A stretch of 64,000 nt of DNA from Rhytidiadelphus loreus (GCA_947034895.1 OX344765.1:17923001-17987000), one strand, 5' to 3'; shown: positions 38,390 through 50,799, numbered from the stretch's first letter. Program-made: numbers and translations. Notes: generated by a model from the letters alone, not told the origin.

Positions 38390-39146
38390 GCTATCAATGA
38401 GGTCTGGTTGAATTGAACGAATGAGCAGCAGATTGGATGAAAGATGTTGGATGAAAAAGGGGTCCGTCGCGCAGTGAGTGGAAGTTGCGGAGAGGTTCCT
38501 CGGGGGGCAAGCGTGAGCTTCGGCAGTCGCGCCGAGGGCCGAGAGCGCTCTCGCTGCCGACTTTCGCTCCGCCTGCTGTGTGGACTCGCACCCCCACGTC
38601 CACCCACTGTCGCCCTTCCTCCTCGCGAGCTCTGTCGATCGCCTCCTTGGCTGGCTGGCATTGTGGAGGTTCTGGAGGTCCCGGTGGGAGCTAGCGCAGG
38701 CGGAGCGAGCACTCAACGCGGCAATCGGAGAGGTCTGATTGAGGCGGAGAATCGATGGAGTTCGGGGAGCTTGCGCAGCAGTAGGCAATGTAGTTCATGG
38801 AGACGGCGACGGGTATGTTTTTGGAGTTCATTTGGCCTACATTGTATTTTGGAGCTGGATCTCGAGCTGCAGCATTACGGGACAGGGGTCAAGGCGCGGT
38901 TGGGAGGCAGTGGGGTGGGGCAATCACGAGGTGGGAGACAGGATTGATCGGGAGGAGGACGGTAGTGGTGTAGATCTAGGTGGTGGTGGGGAGCTGGGAA
39001 TGCGAGCAGCTGAACTGGCGTTGCGGTTGGTGGATGGTCGCTGGTAGGTGTAGGTGTAGCCTGGCAGCATTTACAGGGGGTTTATGGGAGGCCGGAACAG
39101 GGGATTTGACAGAATGCGAGAGGCGTGACCAAGGGGAAGAACGAAA
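38390..39146 (+). promoter_or_regulatory. GC-rich leader/promoter of the LRR receptor gene
   Basis: The base composition rises sharply about 750 bases before the receptor start codon, with many CG dinucleotides. Open frames occur on both strands (for example 38213-38788 minus and 38444-38947 plus), which is expected of GC-rich non-coding DNA. None has a recognisable domain, and the plus-strand frames do not join the receptor frame. I read the region as promoter plus long 5' leader. Confidence 0.5.
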
Positions 39147-42100
39147 ATGAGAGTCAGGGCGGCATGGGGGGTGCTGCATTGCTTGTTTGCGGCAGCGCTG
39201 CTGTGGACAGCGGTGGAGGCGGACTCCGCTATCACATTGGCGAGCAACGAGTCAGTGGCAATGCAGGGCTTGCGGGATACGCTGCAAATTGGGAATAGCG
39301 CGTGGCAATCGGATTTGGATCCGTGTGGATATTGGCGAGGAGTGCAGTGCGTGAATGGGCACATCGACTCGATTCTATTGACAGGATTGCCGCGAACGGC
39401 GTCTTCCGAGTCGCACCCGTCGCTCGGGGATGCGTGGGGGTTGACGCAGCTGCCATTTCTTCGCAATCTCAATGCCTCGCAGTTCACATTCAACGGTGGA
39501 ATTCCGGATTGGTTTGGGAATGTCGCCAACTTGGAGTCGCTGGATCTCTCGGATTGCTCTCTCAGTGGGGCTCTACCCTTATCCTTTGGGCGTCTCTCGC
39601 GTCTCAAGGAACTCTCCCTCGCCCGGAACTCACTCGGGGGAATGTTGCCGTCGTCTTTTGGCAACTTCACCAACCTAATCGGCTTGAATCTCTCCAGTAA
39701 CTCGTTCTCGGGTCCGATTCCGGCCATGAGTTCCCCTGTTTTGCAAGTCATCGATCTCTCAGGGAATATGCTCACTGGAGGAGTGGGGCCGCTGACGACC
39801 CTCTCGGGGTTGCAGTACTTGAGCCTCGCAAACAACAGGATGGACTTATCTGTGCCATGGGAGCTCGGTAACCTCGCAGCACTTCAGTATTTGGACCTTT
39901 CAAGCAACAAAATGCCAGGGATCATGCCTGCGGAGCTCGGACGGCTGACTAACCTAACTTATGTGCGTCTTTCTTACAACAGTTTCTCAGGATTGCTACC
40001 AGCTGAGCTCTCAGGCTGGACGAAGTTGCAAGTCCTGGACCTCGACAACAATAACTTCACCGGCGACATTCCATTGACCATAGGCCTATTGCAAAACCTA
40101 GTGGAGTTGGATCTCTCTGTCAACGGCTTCAAAGGTCTGTACACCAGCGCGCTTCTCACATTGCCCATGCTGCAAGCGCTCAACCTCTCACACAACCTCT
40201 TCTACGGCCCGCTCCCGCAGGAGCTTGCGGCGCAGCAATCACTGGTGACGCTGGACATCTCCGGGAATTTCTTCAACGGCACGGTGCCCATGGGGTTCCT
40301 CCCCACGGCGGACATCCGGAAGAACTGTCTTGCGAATGTGGAAAGGCAGCGTCCACTTAAGGCTTGCACGAAATACTACGCCCCCCTTGGAGTGACATTC
40401 AGCTTCAATGCCACACCGCCTGTTGACACTGGTGGTGACGCCCCTCCCCCTCCTTCCTACGCCGCGTCTCCCTTAGGGGCGGCCGGCTTGCAACAAGGCT
40501 CAGCGCGAAACAAGTTAACACCCCTGCTTGCGGGAGTGTTTGGCGGCATGGCACTGATTTTGTTCGTGGGCGTGATGGTGTTCTGTCTCCATCGCTGCCA
40601 AATGCGGCGTTCCAAGGACCGCGGCATGGACAGCGGGCGAGTGTCAGCCGTCGGGGGCCGCGGGCAGACATTCACACATTCACAGCTCTCAAGCGCCACC
40701 AGCAAATTCTCCTTATCAAACCTCATCTGTGCTGGTCACTCAGGGGATCTTTACAGGGGGGAGATGAGTGGAACTGCCATCGTGGTGAAGAAGATCGATC
40801 TGCGGAAGGTGAAGCGGGACCTCCACTTGTCGGAGCTGGAAGTCTTCGACAAAGTATCGCATACCAAGTTAGTGCAACTCCTTGGAACGTGCCTTGACCG
40901 TGAGGAGGAGAAGTATTTGGTGTACAAGTACTGCCCGAATATCGACCTGGTCACTTCTTTGCATAAGAAAGGTTCTCCCGGTGTTCACTGCGAGGATGTG
41001 CTTCAATCTCTAGATTGGATCACTCGACTCAAAATTGCGATCGGCGTTGCTGACGGACTGTCGTATTTGCATTCTGAGTGCACTCCTCCTATCATTCACC
41101 GGTATACGCTCCACCTTAAAATCTTCCCGGTGATGGTTATATGCTTTGTTTTCTTGAATATTCTAATGTTGGAGTTCATCTGCTCATATTTGCTTATTGG
41201 TTTGTATTATCCAGTGATATAAGAGCGAGCAGCATTCTTTTGGACGATAAGTACGAAGTCAGGATCGGGAGTTTAGGCGATTCAAGAATCCAAGATTCGG
41301 AAACGCACTCTAGTATCTTGTCACGAATGTTCGGATTCTCAAGGTAATCGCTACTACCACTCGGAATTGAATACCTTGAGACGACAATGTGCAGCATTAA
41401 CCTCAGGATTGAACAGGAATAATCGTGTGCACGTTACTGATTCGTATTGATGTCGCTCGGAGTTGGCATTGTTACTGACTGGTGGACTACGTCGTTGTTG
41501 TCTGCAGTTCCTCATACGATCCTGCTGATCCAAGTGAGTCTTCTCTTTCTCTCTCTCTCTCTGTTCCATCCACTTCAAGTAAAGCTTGCATATCCGTAGA
41601 AAGTCTGTTAGAAGTTCACATAGGGAAGAAGGCGTGGAACCACTACTAACAGATCGTTTTGCAGGCCACGGAATAGCGTCCAGCGCCTATGACGTCTACT
41701 GCTTCGGCAAGGTTCTCCTGGAGCTCGTATCCGGCAAACTCGGCATCAGCGGCACGACGAACAACCAATGGCTCGAGTGGGCTCTCCCATTGATCAATGT
41801 CAACGACAAGGAAGGTTTACCGAAGCTGTTGGACCCGTCGCTCATCGTGGACGAAGACCTAATGGAGGAGGTCTGGGCCATGGCCATCATCGCCAAGGCC
41901 TGCCTCAACTCCAAACCTTCCAAGCGGCCCAGCATGAAGCACGTCCTCAAGGCGCTGGAGAATCCGCACAAAGTCGTCCGCGAGGAGAATTTCGGTGAGT
42001 CCTTGGCAGTCCGATCCTCTTCTCACAGCTCCTGGAACGACGTCCTCTTCGGCAGCTTCCGGCACCATTCGTCTGTATCGGGCTACTTCCGCGGCGGCAC

Positions 42101-42293
42101 CACCAACAACAACGGCAACAGTAGCCCTACCGACGATAATTACCCCGCTTCTTTACCTATTGCCAGGCCAGGTGTATTAGCGTCTTCCAGTTCTCAAAAC
42201 TCTCGAGAAATGTATCACATGAGACGTGGATCGAGCGACATCGTCCCGCAGCCCATTGTGGAGGTGGCTCACGAGTCCGACGACTGCAGGTAG
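39147..42293 (+). CDS. LRR receptor-like pseudokinase (At2g16250 type), 912 residues
   Basis: Exons 39147-41101, 41215-41343, 41508-41533 and 41665-42293; phases fit and total 2739 bases. The start MRVRAAWGVLHC opens a signal peptide (residues 1-25). Next come a leucine-rich-repeat cap with DPCGYWRGVQC, about ten LRRs (roughly 100-380), a juxtamembrane proline-rich stretch, one membrane helix (about 455-480) and a kinase-like domain (about 508-830). The kinase region keeps the VVKK lysine and HRD (in HRDIRASSI), but the glycine loop is weak (AGHSGD), the catalytic-loop Asn is Ser, and DFG is replaced by SLG. Strong marks of the At2g16250 family are AYDVYCFGKVLLELVSGKLG, VDPS-like DPSLIVDEDLMEEVWAMAI and KALENPHKVVREE; the Arabidopsis protein is also about 915 residues. 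Expected role: plasma-membrane signalling through partners rather than phosphotransfer. The 26-base third exon (SSSYDPADP) is the least certain part. Confidence 0.92.
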
Positions 42294-44500
42294 TTGCCAA
42301 TGTGGATTGCCACGACGACGACGACGATGGATTGCGAGCAAGGAGCGCCGAGTGTGATTACCTGCGAAACCAAGCGAGATTACGAAATGGAACTCTGTAC
42401 ATTAGATTTGTCCGGCACAAGTGGCGCGGACGGTAGATCATGGTGGTGTGTGATTCTTTTGATTGGTAGTGATGGTGGCTATAAAATTCAGGAACTGAGA
42501 TTCTTTGCACGTTGGGGTACACGACGACGATTGCCCTCCCACTCCGATTCATATTTGTTTCAAATGCTTTTTCATAAAGAGTCCGGAAAGCTTCATTTCC
42601 CTTTTAACCCTAACCTTGTCTCTTTCTCTCTTTCTCTCTTGCCTCTATGGCGGTTTTGCTTCCACAATGTGATTCAATTCTCTCCTGTTCTGTCATTGTT
42701 CTATCGATTGGACGTCTCCATTCTTGCCTGGTAGATGTATCGGTTTGCTGGCGAGGGTGGATCTCCAGCTACGAAATAAGCAGTATGGTGTGCAGGCGGA
42801 TTTCCGGGAATTGCGTCTGTCGCCGTGATTATCTCGGAGCGCTCCTGTTTTATGAAGATGCTGTCAGGTTTTTAGGGTTGAATGGGGTGACGCCAAGGCG
42901 TAGATCTTCATGGCACGAATCCCAAATTCGTAGGCTATATCTAAGGTTAATCTAATGCAGTGTTTGGAACTGCACTGCTTTAGCCTATTAGTGAGGCGCT
43001 AAATTAGTGGCACCCGTAAAATTAGTGTCGCTACAAAAAAGTTGTTTGAGGAAATTAGTAGAATACAGTGATATCTCAGCCCTGTGCTAATTTGAAATAG
43101 TGTGAATTTGGTAAATCAGTGGCAAGCATTAATAAGATATATCAGTGTATACGGACTTCTCAAGGACGCTATGACACTGGGGCATTATGATACACTGGCA
43201 ATACTAAGGTGCTGTAGCACTGTTGCTGACTCTGCATTCTGCTTGCTGAAATGACTTTCCACATCATTGACAATGGTTTTGGCCAATCGAGTGACACTAT
43301 GTAGCATTCTTATTGGAAAAGAATGATTACTTGGTGGCGAATTCGTTCCACCAGTATGGCCTCTTATTTGGTAGTGTCCTTGAGAACTGCCTAATTCACC
43401 CTCATACCACCATCCACCCAATTCCATCACTTACAGGCTCCTCCCACTTGTGTTAGTGGTCCATCTATTATCACAATCTTTACAACCCTTTATCATAATG
43501 GCAATGTACTTGGGAATTGGACACATCAAGTCCACGCTTTAATAAGGGTCTATTCATGCTTCAACAAGGGGTTATTCACAATTTAACATTTCAGCTTTAA
43601 AAAATCACAGAAAATTCACTTCTCGTCGCAATGTCTTCACTCTTTTTGCAATTGACTTCTCTCAAACTTTTCAATCTCTGAAAAATATGAGAGCTAACAA
43701 ATAGCTTCTCCAAATCTGTGTGGTAATAGACAGTTCTACCTTACGAAGGGAGCTGACCCTAAAACCATTACACACTTGTTCTCACCTGTGCACATTTCCA
43801 TAAGATATTCTTAAGATAATTTGATAATTCATTTAAGATATTCTAGAATTGTCTTCTTCTCAGTTTTAAATTACAAATCTTATCAGTGTGTATCACCTCC
43901 CCATACACACAGACAATTTTAGAAATATATGACTCCTGTACGTATGGGCAATTGTTACAAGTGACGCAGGTAGCCCTCTCTACCTACCTTATCGTTTTCT
44001 GTGGGAGATCCAGTGCCAGCCTCTCTTGGGAGTTGGGACGGAGATAAAGAAGGTGAAGCTTTTGAGTCCGAAATCTGTACCGTGGAAACATTAAATTCGT
44101 GAGTGAAGTTGGATATAATTGCTGTGGGTTGTTTCGGCAGATGTGTAGGATCAACCGTGCAAAAAAAGGAATCTAATTTTGTTGGAGACGGATCCAGACT
44201 GGTCAACTCTTGTACAGAATGTATATCACAAGTAAGTACGGGCGATGGACGATCATATAATCGATCTTTGCACCTTGTTATTGTATCAAATTGAAGTGCG
44301 TGCAGCAACCACTCTGACAAACCAGTTGATGGGTCCTTTGGAACTGCACTGATTTGAAATGCAACTAAAAGAAAATGCTGTGTACAACAAGCTACAGACT
44401 GGAGCCAGATTATCGATTGAAATAAGGTGAAGGCACCCCAAAGTGTCCATGTATCTATTCCTATATCTTAGATTACTTCTTAATGTGTCCCTAGACTTTA
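42294..44500. other. 3' region of the LRR gene and intergenic DNA
   Basis: The first several hundred bases probably hold the 3' untranslated region; a CT-rich run is at about 42620-42642. TTTGGAACTGCACTG occurs at about 42962 and again near 44338. The 121-codon minus-strand frame at 43955-44320 lacks any recognisable domain and I do not call it a gene. Confidence 0.35.
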
Positions 44501-44505
44501 GTTAA

Positions 44506-44556
44506 TGTGTCCTTCAAATGCTTATCTCTGAGTCGCTGACACATTTGAAGGACACA
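44506..44556. repeat. perfect 15 bp hairpin
   Basis: TGTGTCCTTCAAATG (44506-44520) and its exact reverse complement (44542-44556) are separated by 21 bases. It directly precedes the MITE at 44558. Confidence 0.7.
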
Positions 44557-44557
44557 G

Positions 44558-44832
44558 AAGGTGGGTACACCTAAAAGTGCCACTTATTGGCACTGTGTAT
44601 AGTTACTGTTGTTGGGTTGATTAGATTTTGATTTAGTTGTGTGGGCAAGAACAAGCACATTCCAACGCACCAAAAAACATAAGATTTGAATAATGTATGC
44701 AAAAGTTATTAGCAGTCAAAGTTAGTTTTTGAAAGCGCCATCTACAACCTGTGAAGATGACTGATTTTGAAAATGTATACTTGTTCTAGATGGTGCTTTT
44801 AGGTCAAGTGCCATTTTAGGTGTACCTACCTT
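44558..44832. mobile_element. 275 bp MITE
   Basis: The left end AAGGTGGGTACACCTAAAA and the right end read inward, AAGGTAGGTACACCTAAAA, differ at one base, and both continue with a GTGCCACTT/TGGCACTT-like segment. It has no coding sequence. A target duplication is not clear. Confidence 0.65.
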
Positions 44833-45038
44833 ACTTAACTTTGATTTGTTGACTACTTATTTTTGTAGATTTCGGACCTATCTGACAATTTCAGTGGTTT
44901 AGGGAGCCAACAATTTGAAAATTCATAGAAATTATATACCACATCTAAAAAATCTATTTTTTTTAATATTCATGATTTTCACTTGCTAATACTATAAAAA
45001 TATCATTTTTAGGAAAAGGTTTCTCCAACCATGATGAC

Positions 45039-45472
45039 ATTAGGTGAGATTTGGGGCGTTTGGAAGACCGCAAGTTATCATGTAGTGATAACCAGGGCTT
45101 TTTTTTTGGACCTGTGTCCCCTGTGTTGGCTTCACTACAGAAGCCAGTTTTTGGAGGGAGGAAGCCAGAGAGGTCAAATTTCTGACAGTCTAGCGAAATT
45201 TCGTCAAAAAAAAAAGCCCTGGTGATAACCAACGAACTTGATTGTTGCAATGACACTGCAATAATCCTACATGGCCAAGAGGCTGCCACCTCATTTCTCA
45301 TTAAAAAAAAAATCTACCTTTTTTTGCATTTCAAGAATTTTAATATTTTGTTTTTGTTTTTATTTTTGAAAAAAAAAATTCTGACAGTCGTTCGTTCCTT
45401 CACTATAGGGGGAACAATGAAGGAAACAAGCCTGAAACAATCTTCTAGAGGCCCCAAATCTCACCTAGTGAT
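45039..45472. mobile_element. ~434 bp MITE, host of a nested element
   Basis: The left end ATTAGGTGAGATTTGGGGC and the right end read inward, ACTAGGTGAGATTTGGGGC, agree at 18 of 19 bases. The 129 bp hAT-like element at 45093-45221 lies inside it. The core TAGGnGAGATTT also occurs at the ends of the element at 57541-57842. Confidence 0.7.
45093..45221. mobile_element. 129 bp hAT-like MITE, nested
   Basis: Both ends are CAGGGCTTTTTTTTT read inward. The element is flanked by GTGATAAC on both sides (45085-45092 and 45222-45229). The CAGGG start and 8 bp duplication are standard hAT signs. It is too small to encode anything. Confidence 0.85.
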
Positions 45473-45949
45473 TGCTTATATTGACGTTTTTGGGTTCTTC
45501 CACCTTAGGGATAGTTCTTAAATGTCAAAGTTTTTGAAAATAGTAAGCTAGTCCGAGATGAGTGGGTACAGTAGATTTTCCATAAGGTCTTAGTCCTTGG
45601 ACCAAAGGAGAATATTACATTAGAGAGGTTATTGCTTTAGAGAGGGTTATGTTTGAAGATTTTTGGAAGTCACGCTTCATGAGAATGTCATCTAGATTCC
45701 AAATTCAATGAAAGCTGCTTTTCTTTTCTTTTCTTATTTATTTTGTACATCTTCAATGTCTCCACACAAGATGGAAGGAATAATATGACTTTAGAGAGGT
45801 TATTGATTTATAGAAATTCTATTGTACCACATGAGAGGCTCTATCTCTTGTGTAGTACAATTACAAATCTTAAAGAGTCTCAATAGATAATTTTATAGTG
45901 TAGTTGTTTTAAAGATACTGCCTTTTTTGTTGTTTGGGATTTTGAAACT

Positions 45950-46263
45950 CAAAATGGATTCTTTTGACTTAGGTTTTGAATTTCATGCTTTGTTTTGTTC
46001 AATCTTCCACATTTGGTCACAAAATGAATTAGGAAATAATTCAATATCTTAAAGGACTTTTCAATTTAATGCTCATTTGAATTTGCAAGGTTGCAACTAA
46101 TCTAATGAGATATATTTCACTTTGTTTCCCATGCATGCAATTTTCAAAGTTGGATAAACCCATGATCAACATCAAACCTCTAATGTTTGAAGTGATTAAA
46201 GAAATTGAGTTGCAAATGCGACAATTACTCTAAAATGATAGGATGCAATCCATTGATTATTTA
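45950..46263. repeat. dispersed repeat, copy interrupted by TTAA element
   Basis: Similar to 23440-23780 (see that entry for landmarks). The match resumes after 47223 on the far side of the element at 46264-47219. Confidence 0.6.
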
Positions 46264-47219
46264 CCCCTAAACGTCAAAGATTCTTTTTTCACCAAAATTG
46301 CTCCAAAACTGCCCTTGCATTTACAAGCACCAAATTTTAGATGAAAAACATTTCTGGACACATGTAACCATAGGATCTTGTAGTAAAACAGTTTGAAAAG
46401 ATGTGATTTTTTTTTTTTAAATTTCCACCGTGTAGATTGCAAGATATATTAATGTTTGAAGTAACAAAAATTCTTTTTTTGGCCCTTTGAAAATATAGGC
46501 AGCTGCACTACACAAGGTCACATTTGTATGAAAAAATGAACAAAATGGTGGTTACTCTTTGGATTCATTTTTCAAGTCAAGTTCGCTACATGCTTGAAAA
46601 ATTTTAGATCATTTGGAATTGCAAAATATATAGGAAAAAAATAGTAAGTAGAAAGAAATAGAGAATGATTAAAAATACTAAACTGTTAACAATTTATTTA
46701 TAGAATTGAAAAATGCCAATCCGAATGGTTGTAAAGTTGTAATAAACAATACACACCTAATGTTTTTTTAATTTTTTCCAAAAATATTTAAAATTGAGTT
46801 AAATAAAGGACTTCAAAGTTTATTTTAAAGTAGAGATTCCATAACTACCCACAAACTAACCCAAACTAAAATTCCTCATAACTTTTATCTCATTAATCAA
46901 AATGGAATGATTCAAAGCTTATCACATATAGAAAAATTTAGAGAATCAATTTCAAATTTTTATTTTTTTTAAAAGTGATTTTTAAAGAAGTTTTTTTTTT
47001 GCCTGGGTTGCTTGCCGAACACTGAAAATTACGTATCATGCAATAACTTTTGAACCATGTAGTCAAAAGTTATGAAAAATTTTGGGCCTTAAAGCTACTC
47101 CTCAGGCACACATTGTGTGAAATTTTCAAAGAAGAAAAATAAAAGTTCCATCTATAGTGAGCTGTCCAAAATCTAGTGAGCTATGTTGCAAAAAAAAACG
47201 TTGTTTGGACGTTTAGGGG
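46264..47219. mobile_element. piggyBac-like TTAA element, copy B
   Basis: The left end CCCCTAAACGTCAAAGATT follows TTTA (46260-46263). The right end read inward is CCCCTAAACGTCCAAACA, followed by TTAA (47220-47223). It is homologous over most of its length to 20701-21641 in the same orientation. No transposase lies within. Confidence 0.75.
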
Positions 47220-47564
47220 TTAAGTACATTTACTTATTGAGGTCAAAGCAAAAATCTTTGAGTTTGGCTTAAAAGAAGTCTCTAATGTCCCCTCCCTCTC
47301 AATAGAGAGACAAGAAATAAATGTGAGCAATTTCATTTGACAATCCAGTGAAAAGAGGCATACAACCCTGGTTTGCATTAGTTGCCCCCCCTCTTTCAAA
47401 AAATTTACAGGCCGTTGATTGTTTTAAAATAAAAATTATGACCCTTAAAATTGCCGTTGATTTCTCAAAAAATCACAAGCCATTGATCTTGTGAGATTTA
47501 ATCTGAGCCGTCCAATCAGCATTGATCTGGGCCGTCGATTTGGAATACGATACGAATACAAAAA

Positions 47565-47715
47565 ACAGATATGGATACAAATACAAACGAGGGTACAGAT
47601 ATGGGATACAATACAGAATACGGGTATGGATACGGATACGGATACAAGCGGGGGTATAGATACGGGATACAATACAGAATATGGGTACAGGTATGCATAC
47701 AAATACAGGAAGTAA
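47565..47715. repeat. GATACR-type minisatellite
   Basis: Runs of GGATAC/GGTACAG/GATACA words make up this tract. A longer unit containing GGGATACAATACAGAATA occurs twice (about 47607 and 47664). The apparent Tyr/Gly-rich and Pro/Val-rich open frames here are products of the repeat. Confidence 0.75.
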
Positions 47716-47881
47716 ATATCCATAATAGGATATCCCATATTGTTTGCAGCTCCTTCACCTCCCTCACAATTACAAATAGGAGGGGTGGGTGGGGGATAAA
47801 ATTAAAATTTTAAATTTAAACAAAAAAATCAAATAAGAGGGTGGGGATAAATAAATTTAAATAAAAGAAATAGGAGGGGGT

Positions 47882-47939
47882 CTTTTGAGTGCATAGTGAC
47901 ACACAATGTGTCACTATGCACTCACTATGCACTCAAAAG
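47882..47939. repeat. nested perfect hairpins
   Basis: GAGTGCATAGTGACACA (47887-47903) pairs exactly with 47907-47923 across a 3-base loop. CTTTTGAGTGCATAGTG (47882-47898) pairs exactly with 47923-47939. The two pairings are mutually exclusive because they share the left arm. Confidence 0.8.
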
Positions 47940-50799
47940 TGGCTGTACACAGCCAACCCCCAACATAACTTGCATCTAGAGTAGGATATGTACTACACAG
48001 TATTAAAGAATTAAAGTAAGAAATTTAAGGGAGGAATGGGGGTCACACTCTCGTTCTTTTCCAACTGCAATCTGCATTGTGGTGATGAAATTGACAAGAT
48101 AGGGCTATGAATCTTCCGAGTCAAGGAAAACGTGCTTTTGTATTAAAAGTGAGCTAGACATAATTATGCACAATGTCAATTTTGTTATGTTGGTGCAATT
48201 TCAAAATTGGGCACAAAGCTCTAAAACTAGACTACTACAGATTTTTGTTTCAGTGCGCTTGCATTGAAAAGTGGTCATGTCGTGAAGTTTTGCCCTCGTG
48301 ACGAAAGCAGACCCTCGACAACACATGGATAAAGCAATAGCCATAGTATCCTTGTTCACGGCACATTGAATCTGAATTGAAGTAGACTTTCAGGTGTTGT
48401 TGGATCATTACGACAAGGCACCAAATCCCAAATCTCGTTCGTCATCAGCAGATGAAGTGCACGCAGTTTCTTCAACCAACACAACGTGCTGCAAACGATG
48501 GAAGAAATTCGCTCTGACCGTCACCCCCCCACCCCCATAGAAGTGCTCAGTCGTATCTATAACCGAGTATTGTTTTTGCATCTCATTTGGTAGCCCGTTG
48601 GATACATGTCCCATTGCTCAAACGTCGATCAATATCAACTATCGATTATGCAGGTCGAACTTACAGGAGGTCTACTCTAACGGTGCCATTCTTGATTTCT
48701 TTCAGATCAGAATTTGACGAAGAGCTTCGTGTATCTGCTAATTCTTTTCTCTATTTGTACATTCCTTCACCAGATTGGAAGGTCGGAGCCAGATTGCGTC
48801 TTTCTGGGCCTACTTTCTACTAACTATTGAAAAATTCATGGCAATCATGTGCTCCTGGACTGAAAGAAAGGCAACGGATGTGGTGAAGTATGACACGGTG
48901 CACAATGTACATCATATTGACAGAATTACAGATTCAACTCAAATTTTGGTAACAAATTACTGAACAGGCTAGTGATCGTCAATTTCCAAACATGACAATA
49001 GTTTGCAGAATGAACTGAAGCAAATCAATATAGCCTGCACGTTGACCAGGATGTGAACATGATTGTCCATTGAAATCCAACTGACTGTCCCAAATTATAT
49101 TACTCAGAGTAGATGAAGCTCTTCTAGAAGTTTGCAGCTTTTCCATTCAGCATCGGCATGAAACATGAATTGCGCCGTCACCAGATACTTCACTATGGGC
49201 CGCACAGATCGAAGAGCCCATCGAAGGATTTTGCCCATCGCCATTGCCACGTCTGCCATATCCTCCTCACAGAGCATCACCGTCATTGTAAAAAAATGAT
49301 TGAATGATTCTATTCTAGCGGCAATGAATTGAATCACTCTTTTAATTACACGAATTCCTCACTTCAACAAGTGAAGATCATAGAATGCCAGGTGTTGAGT
49401 ACCATTCATTTAAATCGCGTCTGCTTGCAAGCTTATTAATTGATCCCGAATGTTAACCGTCGCCCCTAACCGCCCATGTGCAACCGTTTATGTAAAACCC
49501 CTGAACCACTAATCCGTCGATGTTTTAATCCTCAAATGAATTGAATCGCACAGAGACCCTGAACTTGGCTATGGATTGAAGTGCATGCCGCGAACAGGAA
49601 AGATTGTGATGCGAAGTGTTGGACGACAATATATGCAAGGAAAGAGAGGAAAAGAGAACAGCTTCGTATCCATAGCTGGTTTTGGCGACCTTGCCGATGC
49701 GACGCTCTTTGCATTACTGTATCCAAGTGAGTGGATTTCTTGGCGTGTTCTACTGTGTTGTCTTTGTAGGTGCGGTTGGTCTGTGTGTACTGTAACTACT
49801 TGTTTTGAGAAATGGGTGTGTATCTGGGAGTGCGAGGAGAAAGGATGCAGTGGCTTAAAACCAGTTGCTTGTGTTAGGATGTGTAAAAACAATATGTGCA
49901 TGAGTCCTGGTGTTTGATTGCCTTGGAATGGGTTGCTGGGGATGTATTTGAATTCATTCACATGTTTTTGAGTGTGCAAACAATTGTCGATCTATTATCC
50001 GTGTGTGACAAGTTGTCGGTACCTTGAGTAGAAGCTATGCACTGGTGCACTGGGATTGTGGCACTGACGTTAGCATGGGGCTACTCACAATTAGGTAGAT
50101 TGAATTAATAAATCATTTGTGAGTTCAGTGTAAAGAAATTGATTAGAGATTGTAGATCACTCAAATGAGAAATTAAAGTTGACCGGTGTTGTTGAAGAAT
50201 AGAGTCTAAGTGTGAAGTTGAATGGGTGATACCAATTGTCAGAATAGACTGTATCAGTGACAGCTTGGAATGAGCTCATAAGTTAATATGAATTGTTGAT
50301 CTAAATTAGTAGTTGAATGACCGGCTTATTGAATATTGACAAATTGTTGAGTGCGCAAACCATAGAATACTGGGGAGAGTCTTTGGTTGGGGAGCTGTAA
50401 GTTGAACAAAGTGTCGTATATTTGTCCATAGATTGAATCCTGTTTTAATCCAGGCCATAAGTAAATAAATTGACTTGATCTTGAAAAATCACTGTAAATA
50501 ATTATACGCCTGACTTAAGTCAGAAGCCCAATATGGACCAAAAACTTTGCAATTGGTTGCCGATTGTTGGTTTGGTAATTGTTCTCTTGATAAATTGTTA
50601 CAATCTTGTGTAGTGAACATTTCCAAGGAGCTTGCATTATCATGCCCTACATTAGATAGAAATAAATTGTTGTATATAGGATTGAGACTGCTATTTCAAT
50701 TTGCATCCTAATTAGTAATTTGGATAGCTAAGTAGTGACTCGGACAAATTGTCATTGGTAACAAATATCACCTATAATTAAGGAATTGTGTATAAATCT

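Noticed and set aside
38213..38788. 191-codon minus-strand frame before the LRR receptor gene
   Set aside because: It lies in GC-rich leader DNA with equally long frames on the plus strand, its residue composition is Ser/Arg/Ala-rich without domains, and no start or splice context supports it.
39071..39835. 254-codon minus-strand frame inside the LRR receptor
   Set aside because: It is antisense to a clear leucine-rich-repeat coding exon and has no recognisable domain; its length follows from the codon composition of the real gene.
43955..44320. 121-codon minus-strand frame
   Set aside because: No domain, no splice partners and no composition change; it could be a chance frame.
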